Shown piece after piece: positions 50,769 to 62,500 of a DNA stretch of 64,000 bases. The notes under the pieces were generated by a model. It searched no databases. It was not told the DNA's origin and saw only the letters and a list, made by a program, of their open reading frames with translations. The first letter of the stretch is position 1. Each line of letters starts with the position of its first letter. A program made the translations under genes and the position numbers. The DNA lies in contig JAWUZG010000135.1 of the NCBI GenBank assembly GCA_036785705.1, forward strand, positions 558,001 to 622,000, written 5' to 3'. The stretch comes from Acanthornis magna. Taxonomy: Eukaryota; Chordata; Aves; Passeriformes; Acanthizidae.

Positions 50769-52730
50769 TGACTATCAATTTGACATCTGGTGACAGCAAG
50801 ACAGGTTGAAAGAGCACTGCCAATCTTCCCTGGGAGTGCTTATGCGATATTGTCTCCTACAACAGGTAAAACTGTGTCTGCCTCATGAGGATCATATTTC
50901 TTTCCTATCCTCAAAGAGGCAGGGTCACAGGAAACATTAAAACGGACTTGAGATAAAATATTTAGATTGGTATAAGAAATAAATATTAACTGTTGTCAGT
51001 TTGGGAGTTAAATACTCAGTATTGATTAGGAGTGTTCACATTTAAAAGTGCTTTGAAGTTTGTATGATGCAGAAATATCAGAAATATGTTTAATCAAAAG
51101 AGGGAAATCTTTTTCCTGCTCTTTGAGTGTGTTTGTATGTGTTGAAAAGAGGATGTTTGCAATTCGGTGTCCTTAAGACTTAGTGAGGCACGTGCAGAGC
51201 ACTCTGATGCTGTTTCAGCTGCGCCCTGAACTATGTGCTTGTGTTTCTGCTGAGATTACAGTATGAGCATTCAACACTTTGCAGAATAAAGATTTAATTT
51301 TTTAGATGTTTGTGTAGTAGTTTAGCCAATTTGTACTGCTGGGGAGGATAGAGGGGGTTGTTTGTGGTTCATAGTCTTTATGTGAGATCCCCTTGAGGTC
51401 ATGTGAATACGATCCCTTGGCTCTGATAAGGAATGAGATCAGTGGGATTTAACCTCTGTCATGCTTCTCTTCTACTACTAAACATCTATGTTCTACCAGT
51501 TCCACAATATTCATGTGACTGAATACCCATTTTAAGCAATGACTTCATCTATTTTGATTAAAAATTAGAAAGACAGGAAATGAGATGAGAGACACAGATC
51601 TCAGCTCTCACTTTGAGGAGAATGTTTCTTGTTTAAGAAAGGACTGCTTTCTGGTTTAAAATATTATGCCAAGACAGCTGATTCAGTAGGGATAACTATA
51701 TTAGCAGATTTACATAATCAAATGTAGTTCTCTCCCCCTTTCCCTCAAAAAAGTCACAGATGCTGATGAAGACATTTAAAAAAAACCCCTTAAAGCAGAA
51801 ATGCTTTAAAACTTTTTTTAATATCAGTTCAGCTCACACCATTAATCCCTCATAATTCATAAGATCATGGTAAGTAAACAAGTAAATATTTAGTAAGTAT
51901 TTAAAATTACTTCCTGTGTAAATTTCATGTTAATAAATTGAAAATATATTTCGATTAAGGGATTAACAACATTTAGTCTTTGTAAGAATGGTTTATTGGA
52001 TGGCACTGGTAAAAGTACAAAACACTTCAGGATGGAAACGGTGACATACAGAAAACATCTTAAGCTTTTATTTTTGCATTCTAATTAATTCTACAATAGC
52101 ATCAAAAGGCTTGAATTTACGGTAGTGCCACCCTGTAGAACTGCCTAAACACATTATGTGAAATGGTCTCTGCCTCAAATATATAATGGTAACAGCTAAG
52201 GCAACCAGGAAAAAAACCACAGTGAGGTGCAGAAAGGTGCTGAAGGAAATCCAAGAACACTGGGAAGTGAATCCGGGTTTTATAACACGGATTCAATGCT
52301 CAGTCCATTACCATATTGCAGCCACTCTGATTCCTATTTCTTATGGGACTTCTGTGTTTATGGCAGGCATTTTGATGTTAGCTGGAAATAAAATGAAGTG
52401 CTTGGAGTCTAATTGTAGAAAAGCTTTAAAATAATTTGATTGCTTCACTGTGGACAATTCAAAACTTAAGGCAGGCACAGCAGTTCAGCTGAGGTGCTAA
52501 CACTTAAGCTTAGCCCATGGTAATTTTCTCAAACATGTATCGCCTCAATATATATTCGGTTCTGTCAGAGACAGCTGCATATAAAAAGCATTATTGCAGT
52601 AAAATTTCCTGAAATTATATAACTATATAGGTGTTTGAAGCCAAGATATACTGTTTGTATTATTTTGGTGAGTATATGTAAGTTCTTACTAATCAGATCA
52701 TTGACTTTTTCTCAACCATGTCCAGTGCAC

Positions 52731-52764
52731 CATAAAAGGAATACGTGCATTTATTCCTTTTATG
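52731..52764 (+). other. Perfect 13-bp hairpin
   Basis: CATAAAAGGAATA (52731-52743) and TATTCCTTTTATG (52752-52764) are exact reverse complements around the 8-base loop CGTGCATT. The stem is AT-rich and does not extend further. It is shorter than a microRNA precursor. It could be a cruciform site or a chance palindrome. Confidence 0.8.
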
Positions 52765-53450
52765 ATCTGTTTAAATAGTATCTGCAAAGTTTCTAGTTTT
52801 CATTTATCTCACTTTGATTTGATGTAATTGTAATTGGATGAATGATTTGAAAGCATTTACATTGCCCATGCCCTACTTCAAGCAGATCTCATTCAAAATC
52901 AGGTCTGTGTTTCTTTTCATCAGACACATTACATTGAGATATGCAGATTCTTCAGAATCAGAATATTAATAGGAAGGTGTGTATTTCATTTTTTATTCTA
53001 TTGAGAGTATTTATTTCTGAATTTTGTATTATCATTTACATAATGTAAAAACAAAATTATACTGTTTTTATAGCATAATAGATAGACCAATTAAAAGTTG
53101 AAATGAAAATTTTGATAGTGCTAAAAATGAATCCATAAAGCAATGTTGAGATCTCCAACCTGTCTTAATTTCTTAAGAAAGAACAAAAAGAAAAGATAGA
53201 AAAAGAAGTATTTCACAGTATTCTATGTGGTTAGAACAGTTCAGTTTTCATATGCCAGCATTTAGAGTGATGAATTCAGAATTTGTCTACCATAAATAAC
53301 GGCTTAAAAATTCAAATGCACGTTGCATTTCCTAGAATATTTGCAGATATAGATATATGATATTTGCACTTAAGATATATGAATAAAGCTTAAAATATAA
53401 CTGCATATTTAGCATCAGTTTTATTCTTCATTTACTCTTCTGAATTTCAG

Positions 53451-53497
53451 GAAAAAGAGGTCGCAAGCCTTTAACCAATGTGTTCAATAAGGTTCAG
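53451..53497 (+). other. Candidate small exon with AT-hook-like peptide
   Basis: The acceptor is strong: a pyrimidine-rich run from about 53420 ends in TTTCAG at 53450. The donor is CAG|GTAAAA at 53498, and a second donor-like GTGAGT starts at 53516. Of the three frames only one is open. It needs one base from an upstream exon and then reads KRGRKPLTNVFNKVQ. KRGRKP resembles the basic core of AT-hooks and nuclear localisation signals. If the frame runs on past the first donor it reaches TGA at 53516, so a terminal exon is also possible. I do not recognise the gene. A 47-base open frame is weak evidence by itself. Confidence 0.25.
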
Positions 53498-56400
53498 GTA
53501 AAAGAAGCTAGAATGTGAGTAATGACATTATTTTTCTTAGAGCTGCCTACTTCTGGTATTTGGCTTCTTCAGTAATGGCTACAACAACCCCTTAATTCTG
53601 TATTTCTTAGATGTTTAAACAGTTCTGCTTATTATATGAGGCTACTGAGTACCCAGTGCTGTGGCCCCCGCTGTCACTGTTAGCAGTCAGGTTACACCAG
53701 GGCTACTGACAATCATGAGGCTTGCAAGGTACTTATCAGTTCCATGCCACATGTGCAGGAAAAGGCTGAAGAATGAATCATAACCTGAATCTGTGCCCAC
53801 TTTGCCAAAACAAGTTGTTGTAGCCAGTGGGAAGCCTCTTTTGGATGTTAAGTGACTTGTGCATTGCAAATGTTTTCCAGGACATAGAAGGAGGGAATTG
53901 GGTTATAGATGGTGATGGACTTGCACAGAGTGGGTCTGGCTCCTGACCTCTATACTGAAAAGGCAGGGCCATAGCAAGGCTCATTTTCTCTTCTACTGTA
54001 CTTCATCATTCAGTCAAAGCCTATTCCTGGGTCCTCCAAGTCTTCATTAGGTTTGGACAGCAGTCAAAACTGAGCAAAAGTAGGGTTCCAGCACACATCT
54101 ATAGGCCCAGCACTATACCTAAATTACCTATGTTTAATACCTTGTTTTTAAATGATGTTGTATTGCTTCTTGCTATTGCACATATTTGACATATTTTTCT
54201 TAACATAACTTTGCAGTCTGTGGTTTACTATGAAAAATATTGAAATTGCCTGCTATCTAAATTATCTGTCAAAATAACAACCTAAAACCAAGCTGAGCTT
54301 ATTTTCCCAAACCTAAATAATAGAACTCCTAAAACCCTTCAAAACTATATATGCAGTATTTCAGAATCAGCTTGTAGAATGACTCCTGTGTCTGGACTAT
54401 TATAGTTTCTAACATGCTGCTCTTGAAGATGCCGCAAAAAATTAAGTACTGATTTAGATTTTCTTGTTGTTATTCATGAATATGTGAGCCTGTAGTTGAA
54501 AGATGTTACAGTTAATCTCTGGATTTAGTCCTTTGCAGAAATAAAAAGTAGAAGGGACTCAGCATTATTAGGCTTGCTTATGCCAGATGACAAGTACTTG
54601 AGTGCTCCTGCACAGAAATAGGCTGCCAGATATGCTTTTAGATCTTCCTTTTCTAAAGAATTGAGTGGACAGTGAATAAATATTTGAGGCAGCTCCTCTT
54701 TCTGTGTTTCAAAACATTCAGCAGAATAAAAGCATACTACTGGAAAATCTTTAGCCTCTTTAAATTCTAGATTAGATGCAACATTAGTAAGACTTTTTAT
54801 TTAAACAAAGCAAGACAGATGCTATGTTATCTGGCAAGCAAGTTGCATTGAGCCTTTCTTACAGTATTTTTTAAAAATAAAGTATGGGTGTGGAATTCCC
54901 ATACTGGTCCCTCCCTTGTTCCTCATGTCTCCTTCCTCCCCCCAGAGTAATGCAATAACATGCACTACTAAAGTTCGATAAAGTCTCCTAAATCCTGATC
55001 TTTAGTACTGGAAAAGGTAGGCTTATAATACACCAAATTCTAGACTGTCTTCAGTTACCTGGCACTGTATTTACCCAAGCTCACTTGACATGTCATTTGT
55101 ATTTATTTTAAATACTTGTCTAATCTCTCTGCATTTGGAATCTCATGCTTTTCTCTGGAAACTTAGAATTCGGAAGAAAACTTGTGGTTTCATTATGTTG
55201 TGTTATTTTTAATAATATTTGTTCTTTCAACTAGGATCTCAAACTACCTCTTATACTGTCCTAATCTTTTGGCATATGTTATTGCTCTTTAAAATGAATC
55301 AGTTGGAATTTCTCCAAATAAATCTTCTCTCAGCTTCAGCTGGGGAAAGGAAGCATAGATGATGAATTACCCATTTCAGTTGTATCGATGAGAAATTAGC
55401 AATTTCAGACCTGAGCTCCTTCTTGAGCTCCTCCAAGGTGTGAGGCAGAGTCTGGAACACCATCTGGTCAAAAGGTGTTCTCTTCTAGGGATAATAAATC
55501 TTTGGACTATTGGTATTTGGATTATTGCATCCTGATGTAATCAGTGCTGTTTGGGTAGTGTTTCATGTCATATCTTCCTCCAATTTTTGCTTTCTGAAAC
55601 TGTGTCTTAATTATGATCCATGTTCTGAGACTGCTGAGTTACAGTCACACATTCATGCTGAAGTCACAGAAGAGCTCATATCAGTTGGGCGTTAACCCCA
55701 TTTTGTCACCCAAAGAGCTTCAAGAGAAACAGAGATTTTGAGGCTGCTGGTCACACTGCACCGATAACAAGTACACAATTCCCTGCACTACATGTGACTT
55801 TTGTAGGAAAGACAGGGGAAGAATTTGGTGTAAAATATTTTCACATTCTGAAGTTGACCTTCCTTATTTTTGTCATTGCCAATTGTATCTGTAGGCATAC
55901 TACAGACATACCGCTTTCAAACTCTTCACTTGAGTTTAGAACTATTAATTTAATGAACTTAGGGTCCAAATATATTGTTTGGATATGTAGTGAAACATTT
56001 CATTCACGTTTCAGCTTTTTTTTCAGTCAGACCTTTCTGGCTATTATGTGCGATGAGAAGTATAAAACTGCAGTTTACAAAAAGATAGACTTCCAAATTT
56101 TGGACGTACTGAGATACTCATCTGTGCTAAAAGAAAATAAGTTCTGAGAAATTAGAGGGGAAAATATTTACCCAAGATGCACATCATAAATTCTACCACC
56201 TCAAATCATTGGATTTGTGGTGTTATTTCTCACAAAGTGTGGTGGATCTGCCTGTATAAGGCTAAGCTGTGCCACAATAACTCAACCCTATTAGAGAAAA
56301 AAAGACGAAGAGAAGATCATCACATTTTTATGACTGTCATGGACCTTATTTTTCAAGGGCTAAAGTCAAAAGCATTGTTGCGTAACTGTTGCAGAGCTTT

Positions 56401-57956
56401 TTTTCAGAACTGACATTAAAGTTTACAAAGATGAGGATGAGCTGAGCTTTCACGAAACAGCTAAAGCTGTCAAATGTGTTGATATTTAGAGTAAACTTCT
56501 GCTCACCATGATGGGCCTTGCCTTAGAGGTGGAATCTATTCTGTGGAATTTTGGATATTTTTAAGATAGATATCTATTTCAAAGCAGGTTGTTTGGACTC
56601 TTTTTGCAGTCAGAGGTTAAAACGTAAGCTGGGATGAACTACATCAAATCTAAACCAGACAGCCACTTTAAAATAAGATGACTCATGATCTAGAAAAGGC
56701 CATTTCTCTCTGGTGGTTCTAAAGAGAAATAGAACAGCTCTCTGGGATGTATGTCTAGAATTTGCTTGACTCACCTTAGCCTGGATTATTAATTACTCAT
56801 GTTAATTCCACATGTGTGTGTGTGACTTTGATGAAAAAAGCCCCAGTTAGAGGTTTTCTTGTGTATTTGATCTGTAACTGTAGCTTTGATCTGCTTTTGT
56901 TTCATTGCCAGACAGTGAATACTATACAGCCAGCTACTCATCTATGAAAATTCTGATGTTTCATTTTTTGTCAGTCCCGTGATCTGTAGTTTGAAATAAG
57001 CAATGAGAAGTAAGAAATTAGATAATGTTACCAAACCAAGTGCTCAGAATTTACTGCCAGTGATTGAATCACTGATCCAGTTGGTTCATTTATGTTCTTG
57101 TGTTCACATCTTGGGCATATATATTCAAGGGTTGCTGTTCAGATAATTTTGGTTTTTGGCTTTGTAATACTTGTAGCACATAATCTGGGTTGTCCACATT
57201 GTGTGCTTCACATGAGAGTAAGAACACTGGAGCTCATTTCTACCTCAGTTTCCTCTCATGTGTTGTTTGTATTATAATTTCTGTTTTCTCCCCACTGTTT
57301 GGATGCATCACGACCCTTAAATTTTTAATTTTAATTTGCTTTAACTACTTTTTAAATGGTTTTGAGAACTTGCACTATTTTATTTTTTTGCTTTTTAACT
57401 TTGGTCCTGGGTTTCCCCATCTTGTCCTTAAATTCCACACTGTAGTATCTGACTTTGGTCTAGAAAGTGTGTGGTTATGATCAACCCGGGCATCAAGGGC
57501 TATGGTAGCGAATTTTTGGTCTCTAATGGGTCTACCCAGTTGTTTTCCTGTCTGGAAGAAGAAGACGTCACAGTTAAATATCCTGCATGACACTGAAGCA
57601 AAGAGCTAAAAAGAAATGAAGAGAGCTATCCCCAGCTGCTCAATGAATTTGCATACAAAGGTTTATACATTTTCCCTCTTCAGCAGGTCTAGAGTCAGCT
57701 AGAAAGAAAAGTAAACCTAATTAAAAACACCCTTTTTTCCAGGGCTGCTCTCTGGCAGAGTTTCCTTGAGACACAGGAAATTGTGCTCTCATCAGTTGGG
57801 CTCCAAAACCAGACAAAATCGGTCTTCAGGACAAACCTGTCAGCATGAGAACTGCTGAAAGTTTCTGGTTTTCTGTGTTGGTAGAACACCACCTTTTAGA
57901 GGGCCACTCACCTTTGTGTGACTAGAACAGAAATGTCAAACAGGCCCCTATTCTCC

Positions 57957-58078
57957 TAAAAAAAAAACAACAAAAAACCACACAAAAAATCCAAACAAAC
58001 AAACAAACAAACAAACAAAAACAACAACAAACAAACAAACAAACAAAAAAACCCAAAGCAAAAAAAAAAAAAAACAAA
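57957..58078 (+). repeat. A-rich (CAAA)n low-complexity block
   Basis: An A run with CAA units, then about six CAAA units, CAACAACAA, four more CAAA units and a final A run make about 120 bases almost free of G and T. The opposite strand is a (TTTG)n tract, which explains the long F/V/C-rich frame read there. Confidence 0.9.
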
Positions 58079-59079
58079 CTGTCACAGTGGAATTCTTACA
58101 ACGGAAAGGATTGTTCTCACATTTCAGATTATGACTGCTCACTTCCCTGGAGGCCAGACAGAAAAACTCAAGGTTTCTTCATCTCCCTGTCTGAGTGGCT
58201 GGCAGGGCAGCTGCCTGAGGCACCAGTTGGAGTTGAGTTCTGTGTGTCACTGTTGATGTTTTGGGAGCAATGCTGGACTTGGCAGGGGCTGTGCTTCAGC
58301 TTTTGTTCATGTCATGGCTTTGCACACTGAAGCCATTCACAGAATGACTTCATACTCGCATCCAAAGGAGAAGGGCATACTCACTTGGATATCAGAAGGA
58401 TACTCACTTGTGTCTCTTCGACTTTGAAATGTGCCACTAGTGTGTACACATGCAACATTTTCTCCTGTTACAGTTCTGTTGAAGGGTTTGATCTCATCTC
58501 GGACCTCTTTGGCTGAGAGAAAGGTCCCCTCTGTGCCCCTTTTCTGACTGTATGAAGGGAAGGTGGCTGGCAGCATGCCTTCTGCATTTACTGCTAGGAC
58601 AGAATCTCCCCTGGTGCCAGCACACATCCCTCCTGTGAGCTCCATATGGCCCCACATCTCAAAGGAACACTTAGAGGTCAGCAGCATATCTTTTACCTTG
58701 GAGCTTACCTTTATTGTTACAGTCCCATCCTGACACCTTCTGGGCAGGAGCCTTTGTGTGGGTATGAACTCAGCAGCCTGAGTTGTCAGTTCCCCTGTAA
58801 AATCCCTCAGCTACAGGAGGGGTGAGAGGGAATATGTTTAGAGAAGAAATTTGCCATATTTGCATGATGTTAGTAACCCAAACAGCTACGCAGGAGTCAT
58901 TCTACTTAATTTCAGAAAAAAAAAAATCTCCATCCTGTGTGTCACCAAATATTTCACAGAAATTGATAAAGAATAATTTAACTAAGAAACACTGTCAGTG
59001 CAGCTGAAATTTGAAATTCTGAACTTGTGAGATGTGGTGGTTCATAACATTGTGGTCTTATTCTCACCAATGTGCCCAG
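58079..59079. other. Unique sequence between two low-complexity blocks
   Basis: Base composition is more balanced than in the surroundings. A 116-codon - strand frame (58687-58337) has no motif I recognise. A - strand AAG|GTAAGC donor-like word lies at about 58706-58714, but no acceptor for a matching exon is evident. I see no repeat family in this stretch. Confidence 0.45.
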
Positions 59080-59121
59080 GCACACACACATACACACACA
59101 CACAAATATACACACACACAT
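59080..59121 (+). repeat. (CA)n microsatellite, interrupted
   Basis: CA units are interrupted by CATACA and CAAATATACA. It is about 40 bases long. Confidence 0.9.
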
Positions 59122-59458
59122 CCACCCATGTCCACATGTGCTCAAAATTGCCTGGAATAAGACGTATTTACAGAAAATACTTGCCTGTAGGGTTGTTGTG
59201 GTAGGATTCACACCCCATACTTTATACCTGAGAGTGGGCTGTTTACAACCTTTGCTAAACATAACAGCATTTTAAGGAAGGAGTTTGCAGGAACATTTGG
59301 CTTTCCATCCCCCAGTGGATCGCACTTTGACCCTTTTTTGAACATTTTTCATATATGGCACAATTGCTAAAATCCCAGTTGTTTCCTATTTACTTGATTG
59401 TAGAAGTTTGTTATGTACATATGTTTTTTGATTCAGATGGCATGAATTGTTTAAATAA

Positions 59459-59582
59459 TGGTTTGTTTGTTTTGTTTTTTGGTGCGGGGGTTTTTTGGTT
59501 GTTTTTTTGTTTTGGGGGGTTTTTTGTTGTTGGGGGGGTTGGGGGTTTTTTTGTTTGTTTGTTAGTTTGGTTTTTTTCTTGT
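59459..59582 (+). repeat. T/G-rich block with long G runs
   Basis: TTTG and T runs alternate with G runs of 5, 6, 7 and 5 bases (about 59484 to 59546). The strand is almost pure T and G. The last two long G runs are separated only by TT, so quadruplex formation is conceivable, although the other loops are long. It is roughly complementary to the (CAAA)n block 1.4 kb upstream. Confidence 0.85.
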
Positions 59583-62500
59583 TAATAGAAATTATCTCCT
59601 TTAAGGAGTTTTATGGCTAACAGCAATGTCACCTTTGTTTAGCGTATTTGGGGGGCTCATTCCTTGTTCAGATGCCTAGAAGGCCTCAGCACAGAAAAAA
59701 TGTTGCCTAATCTTTAACATAACTCAGAAGTCTTGCTGAGAAGTTGAAACAGGATTAGAAAACTCAGTATCTGATCCTTTGAGGACTGCTGCTTCAAAGG
59801 AGCTATACAAAGCTGCACAAAAAAAAAAGGAGTGAATGAACAAGATTGAGCCCTTTGAAATATTTACTGTTCAATGAATTTGGAGAGGAAGGCAGAATAT
59901 GATGAGGCCTTCCCACTCCTGAAAGGTGATAGTATCCTCTTGTTTTATTAATAGGAAAAGTATGATATTACTACTTTGACATTTCTTTTGTTTGGCAGAA
60001 ACTGGAGACACTGATTTAAGTATTATACCATATATCTATACATACATATGTAAGTGGTAGAAAAAACTTAAAAGTTCCATTTATTACTCACTATTATCTT
60101 CTTTTTTTTCCCCCCGAGTACTTCCATTCCCTGTAAAACACATCCAGTAACTGGATCAATAGCCATCATATATTAAACACTAATCATTAAGAATAATTCT
60201 TTTACATGGTTTACACTATCGCTCAATGTCCTGGTAGCAGTTCCTCTCAATTTCAAAGCAGTTGTGGAGCTTGAATTCTTGTTTTGGCTCTGCAACAGAT
60301 GGAGATGTGCATGTCCTGATGAAAATTCAGACTTGGCAGGGAACTGTTCCTCTATCACACAGTGTGTACCAAGCCTGTGCCTGAATTTATTTACCCAGCC
60401 ACTATTTGCAAACAATTATGTGTTTCTCTGGTTTCCTCCAGTTTCTCAGCTTCTTCTCTCAATTTTTTTTTTTTTTGGAAACACAGGCTTCAGGTTTTTG
60501 TTGATAAACTTGAATGTTTTCATTATATATTTCCTTATGCTCATCTTCTGAAAGCATCTTAAAAGATCACCTGATCCATAGAGTAAACTATAATTTCATT
60601 AAAATGGGTAGACTTCAGGTGACAATATGATCCATCGAGATAATATCATCCAAAGGACACAGCACAGCACGCCTTAGAAGCCTAGGGGCTCAGACTTTGT
60701 TATCCATGCGGTGTTGTGTTTATATGAGCTCCTAAATGCAAGGAAAACTTTTCAACCATAAACCAAACATAGCTTTTCATATTTTATTTGGCAACTTCAT
60801 TGGCGAGTTGCTGTATGGAGCCAGTAAAACTCAACGTGGAGGAACAACTTTTGCCATCTCAGCTTGAGAATGAGGATCCCAGTAACCAGGCATATGCCCT
60901 TCCTGTGTGCATGGTATTGTGTTTTTAATTGCATTTAGTGCAAAGGTTAATAAGAGCTTGCTAATAGATTTAGGAAAAATAATTGTTGAAAACAAAACCC
61001 AGTCCCGAGTCAAAAGTTCATTGGTTTTGAGAGGATTGTAAAAATATTTCAGGGGAGGCCTTCAATTCTTCAGTGGATTGCTATTTATCTATGGTCATGC
61101 ACATGCTAAATAATGATATTAAATAAATTACTCTCCTGTTGTGTTTTATAAGAGAGCAAAGCCTTCCAGCTATATAAACAACACTTTATTTTTCCAGCAT
61201 TATGGAATAAAATGGAGAGATGGCCTTGTGGGTTGACTATTTGAGGTTCATGACTGAACAGCAATTTCCAAAGCTAAGCCTAACTGTGATGATAAGTTAT
61301 GCCTTTTGTAATGCTCCCTCATGCAAATTAAGGCATCTTTTGAGCAACCTGTGCACATTACATTTCATATTTGGTAAATCTTATGCATTTCCCATCATGT
61401 TGGAAGGAACTGCCAGTGTTTTAAAAAAGCAATTTATTTTGTTGTCTTTGAAGTAGCTGATGCATTAGTAACCCTGCCACCTTTGAAATTAAACAGGATT
61501 TTGTCTGCAGTTGGAACACTCTGAAGTGTTCTTCTATTTTTAAATCTCATATGCGTATTTGAAATGCCTTCAGCTCTCCTGCAGATGGGTTTTTTTTAAT
61601 GATTGCTGTTGTCTCTAAATGGGTCTTGGCATTTTTATTCAGTTTGTGATGAAGCAATTATTTTTGCTAATTGAATGTACAGGGAATGACTTGAGACAGG
61701 GAGCAAACAACATCACGTAGTCATGGGTGCTTTAGAACTAAGGTCATCCAAAATACAGCATAGCAGCCTTTGTATTTCATCTTCTAACTCTCCCAATAGA
61801 TGAGTAAATTTAATGTCTCTGACTCCAGGGCTTTATTACTTCCTCAAGTAGAAGAGAAATATTCACTTTACATGTCTACAGCTTGCAAAAGAAGTGTCCT
61901 AAGTGATGTTTGCCAAAGGACATTGGTGTTGGTACACTGCGTGTTATCATTAACTGCTCAAATACTACACTGGTGAGTATAAATAACAGGAAGATAGATG
62001 TGCTGTCAGATTCTTCTGACTACCTGAGATATTTCGGCACAGAATCAGAGCAGTGGAAGGAGAGACAGCTTTGAGCCAGACCTGCAGGTCTCAGATGCTT
62101 GCAACAACAGTAGATATTTGTGCATGCTGGGAAGATAGAAATGTTCCAGTAATTTCTCTCCCAGTCCCTTGCTGACTATAGCTTAGAGCAGTGTAAAAAG
62201 TACCTTACTGTCACTTCTTCAGTGTTGATCATCACCAAACATGACAATAAATAAGTTTCAGGCTAAATCAGCCATCTAATTCCTTCAAACAGTCTTCAAA
62301 ACATACTGCTTTCTACTGAACTGTATTGATAGGAAAAACTAAAGAAAGAAGGAAGCTTACTAAATGCACAGCAATTGAGCAGTGGGATAAGAATGCTTTG
62401 GGAGAGGATGAAGTTAACAAGAGAAAACTGAGCTACATTTTAGAGAGCTATTGCTCACTGAGAGCCCTGTTCAATGCACATCTGTTGCCAAGAAAGGAAA

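Larger units (their letters stand above)
50769..57956. other. Non-coding AT-rich DNA with one small-exon candidate
   Basis: No multi-exon coding structure can be supported. Frames at 52186-52434, 55794-56147 (117 codons) and 56177-56413 are open but show no motif, and their composition is ordinary AT-rich sequence. A hairpin (52731) and a possible exon (53451) are listed separately. The GACGTCAC word at 57564-57571 is a CRE-like site, but a single one. Confidence 0.55.

Noticed and set aside
55794..56413. Two consecutive + strand frames (117 and 78 codons)
   Set aside because: Residue content simply reflects AT-rich sequence. There is no motif, no promoter and no splice signals that link them.
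58337..58687. 116-codon open frame on the - strand as a protein gene
   Set aside because: It has no recognisable domain, no matching splice acceptor and no supporting neighbours. The local balanced composition makes a chance frame of this length plausible.
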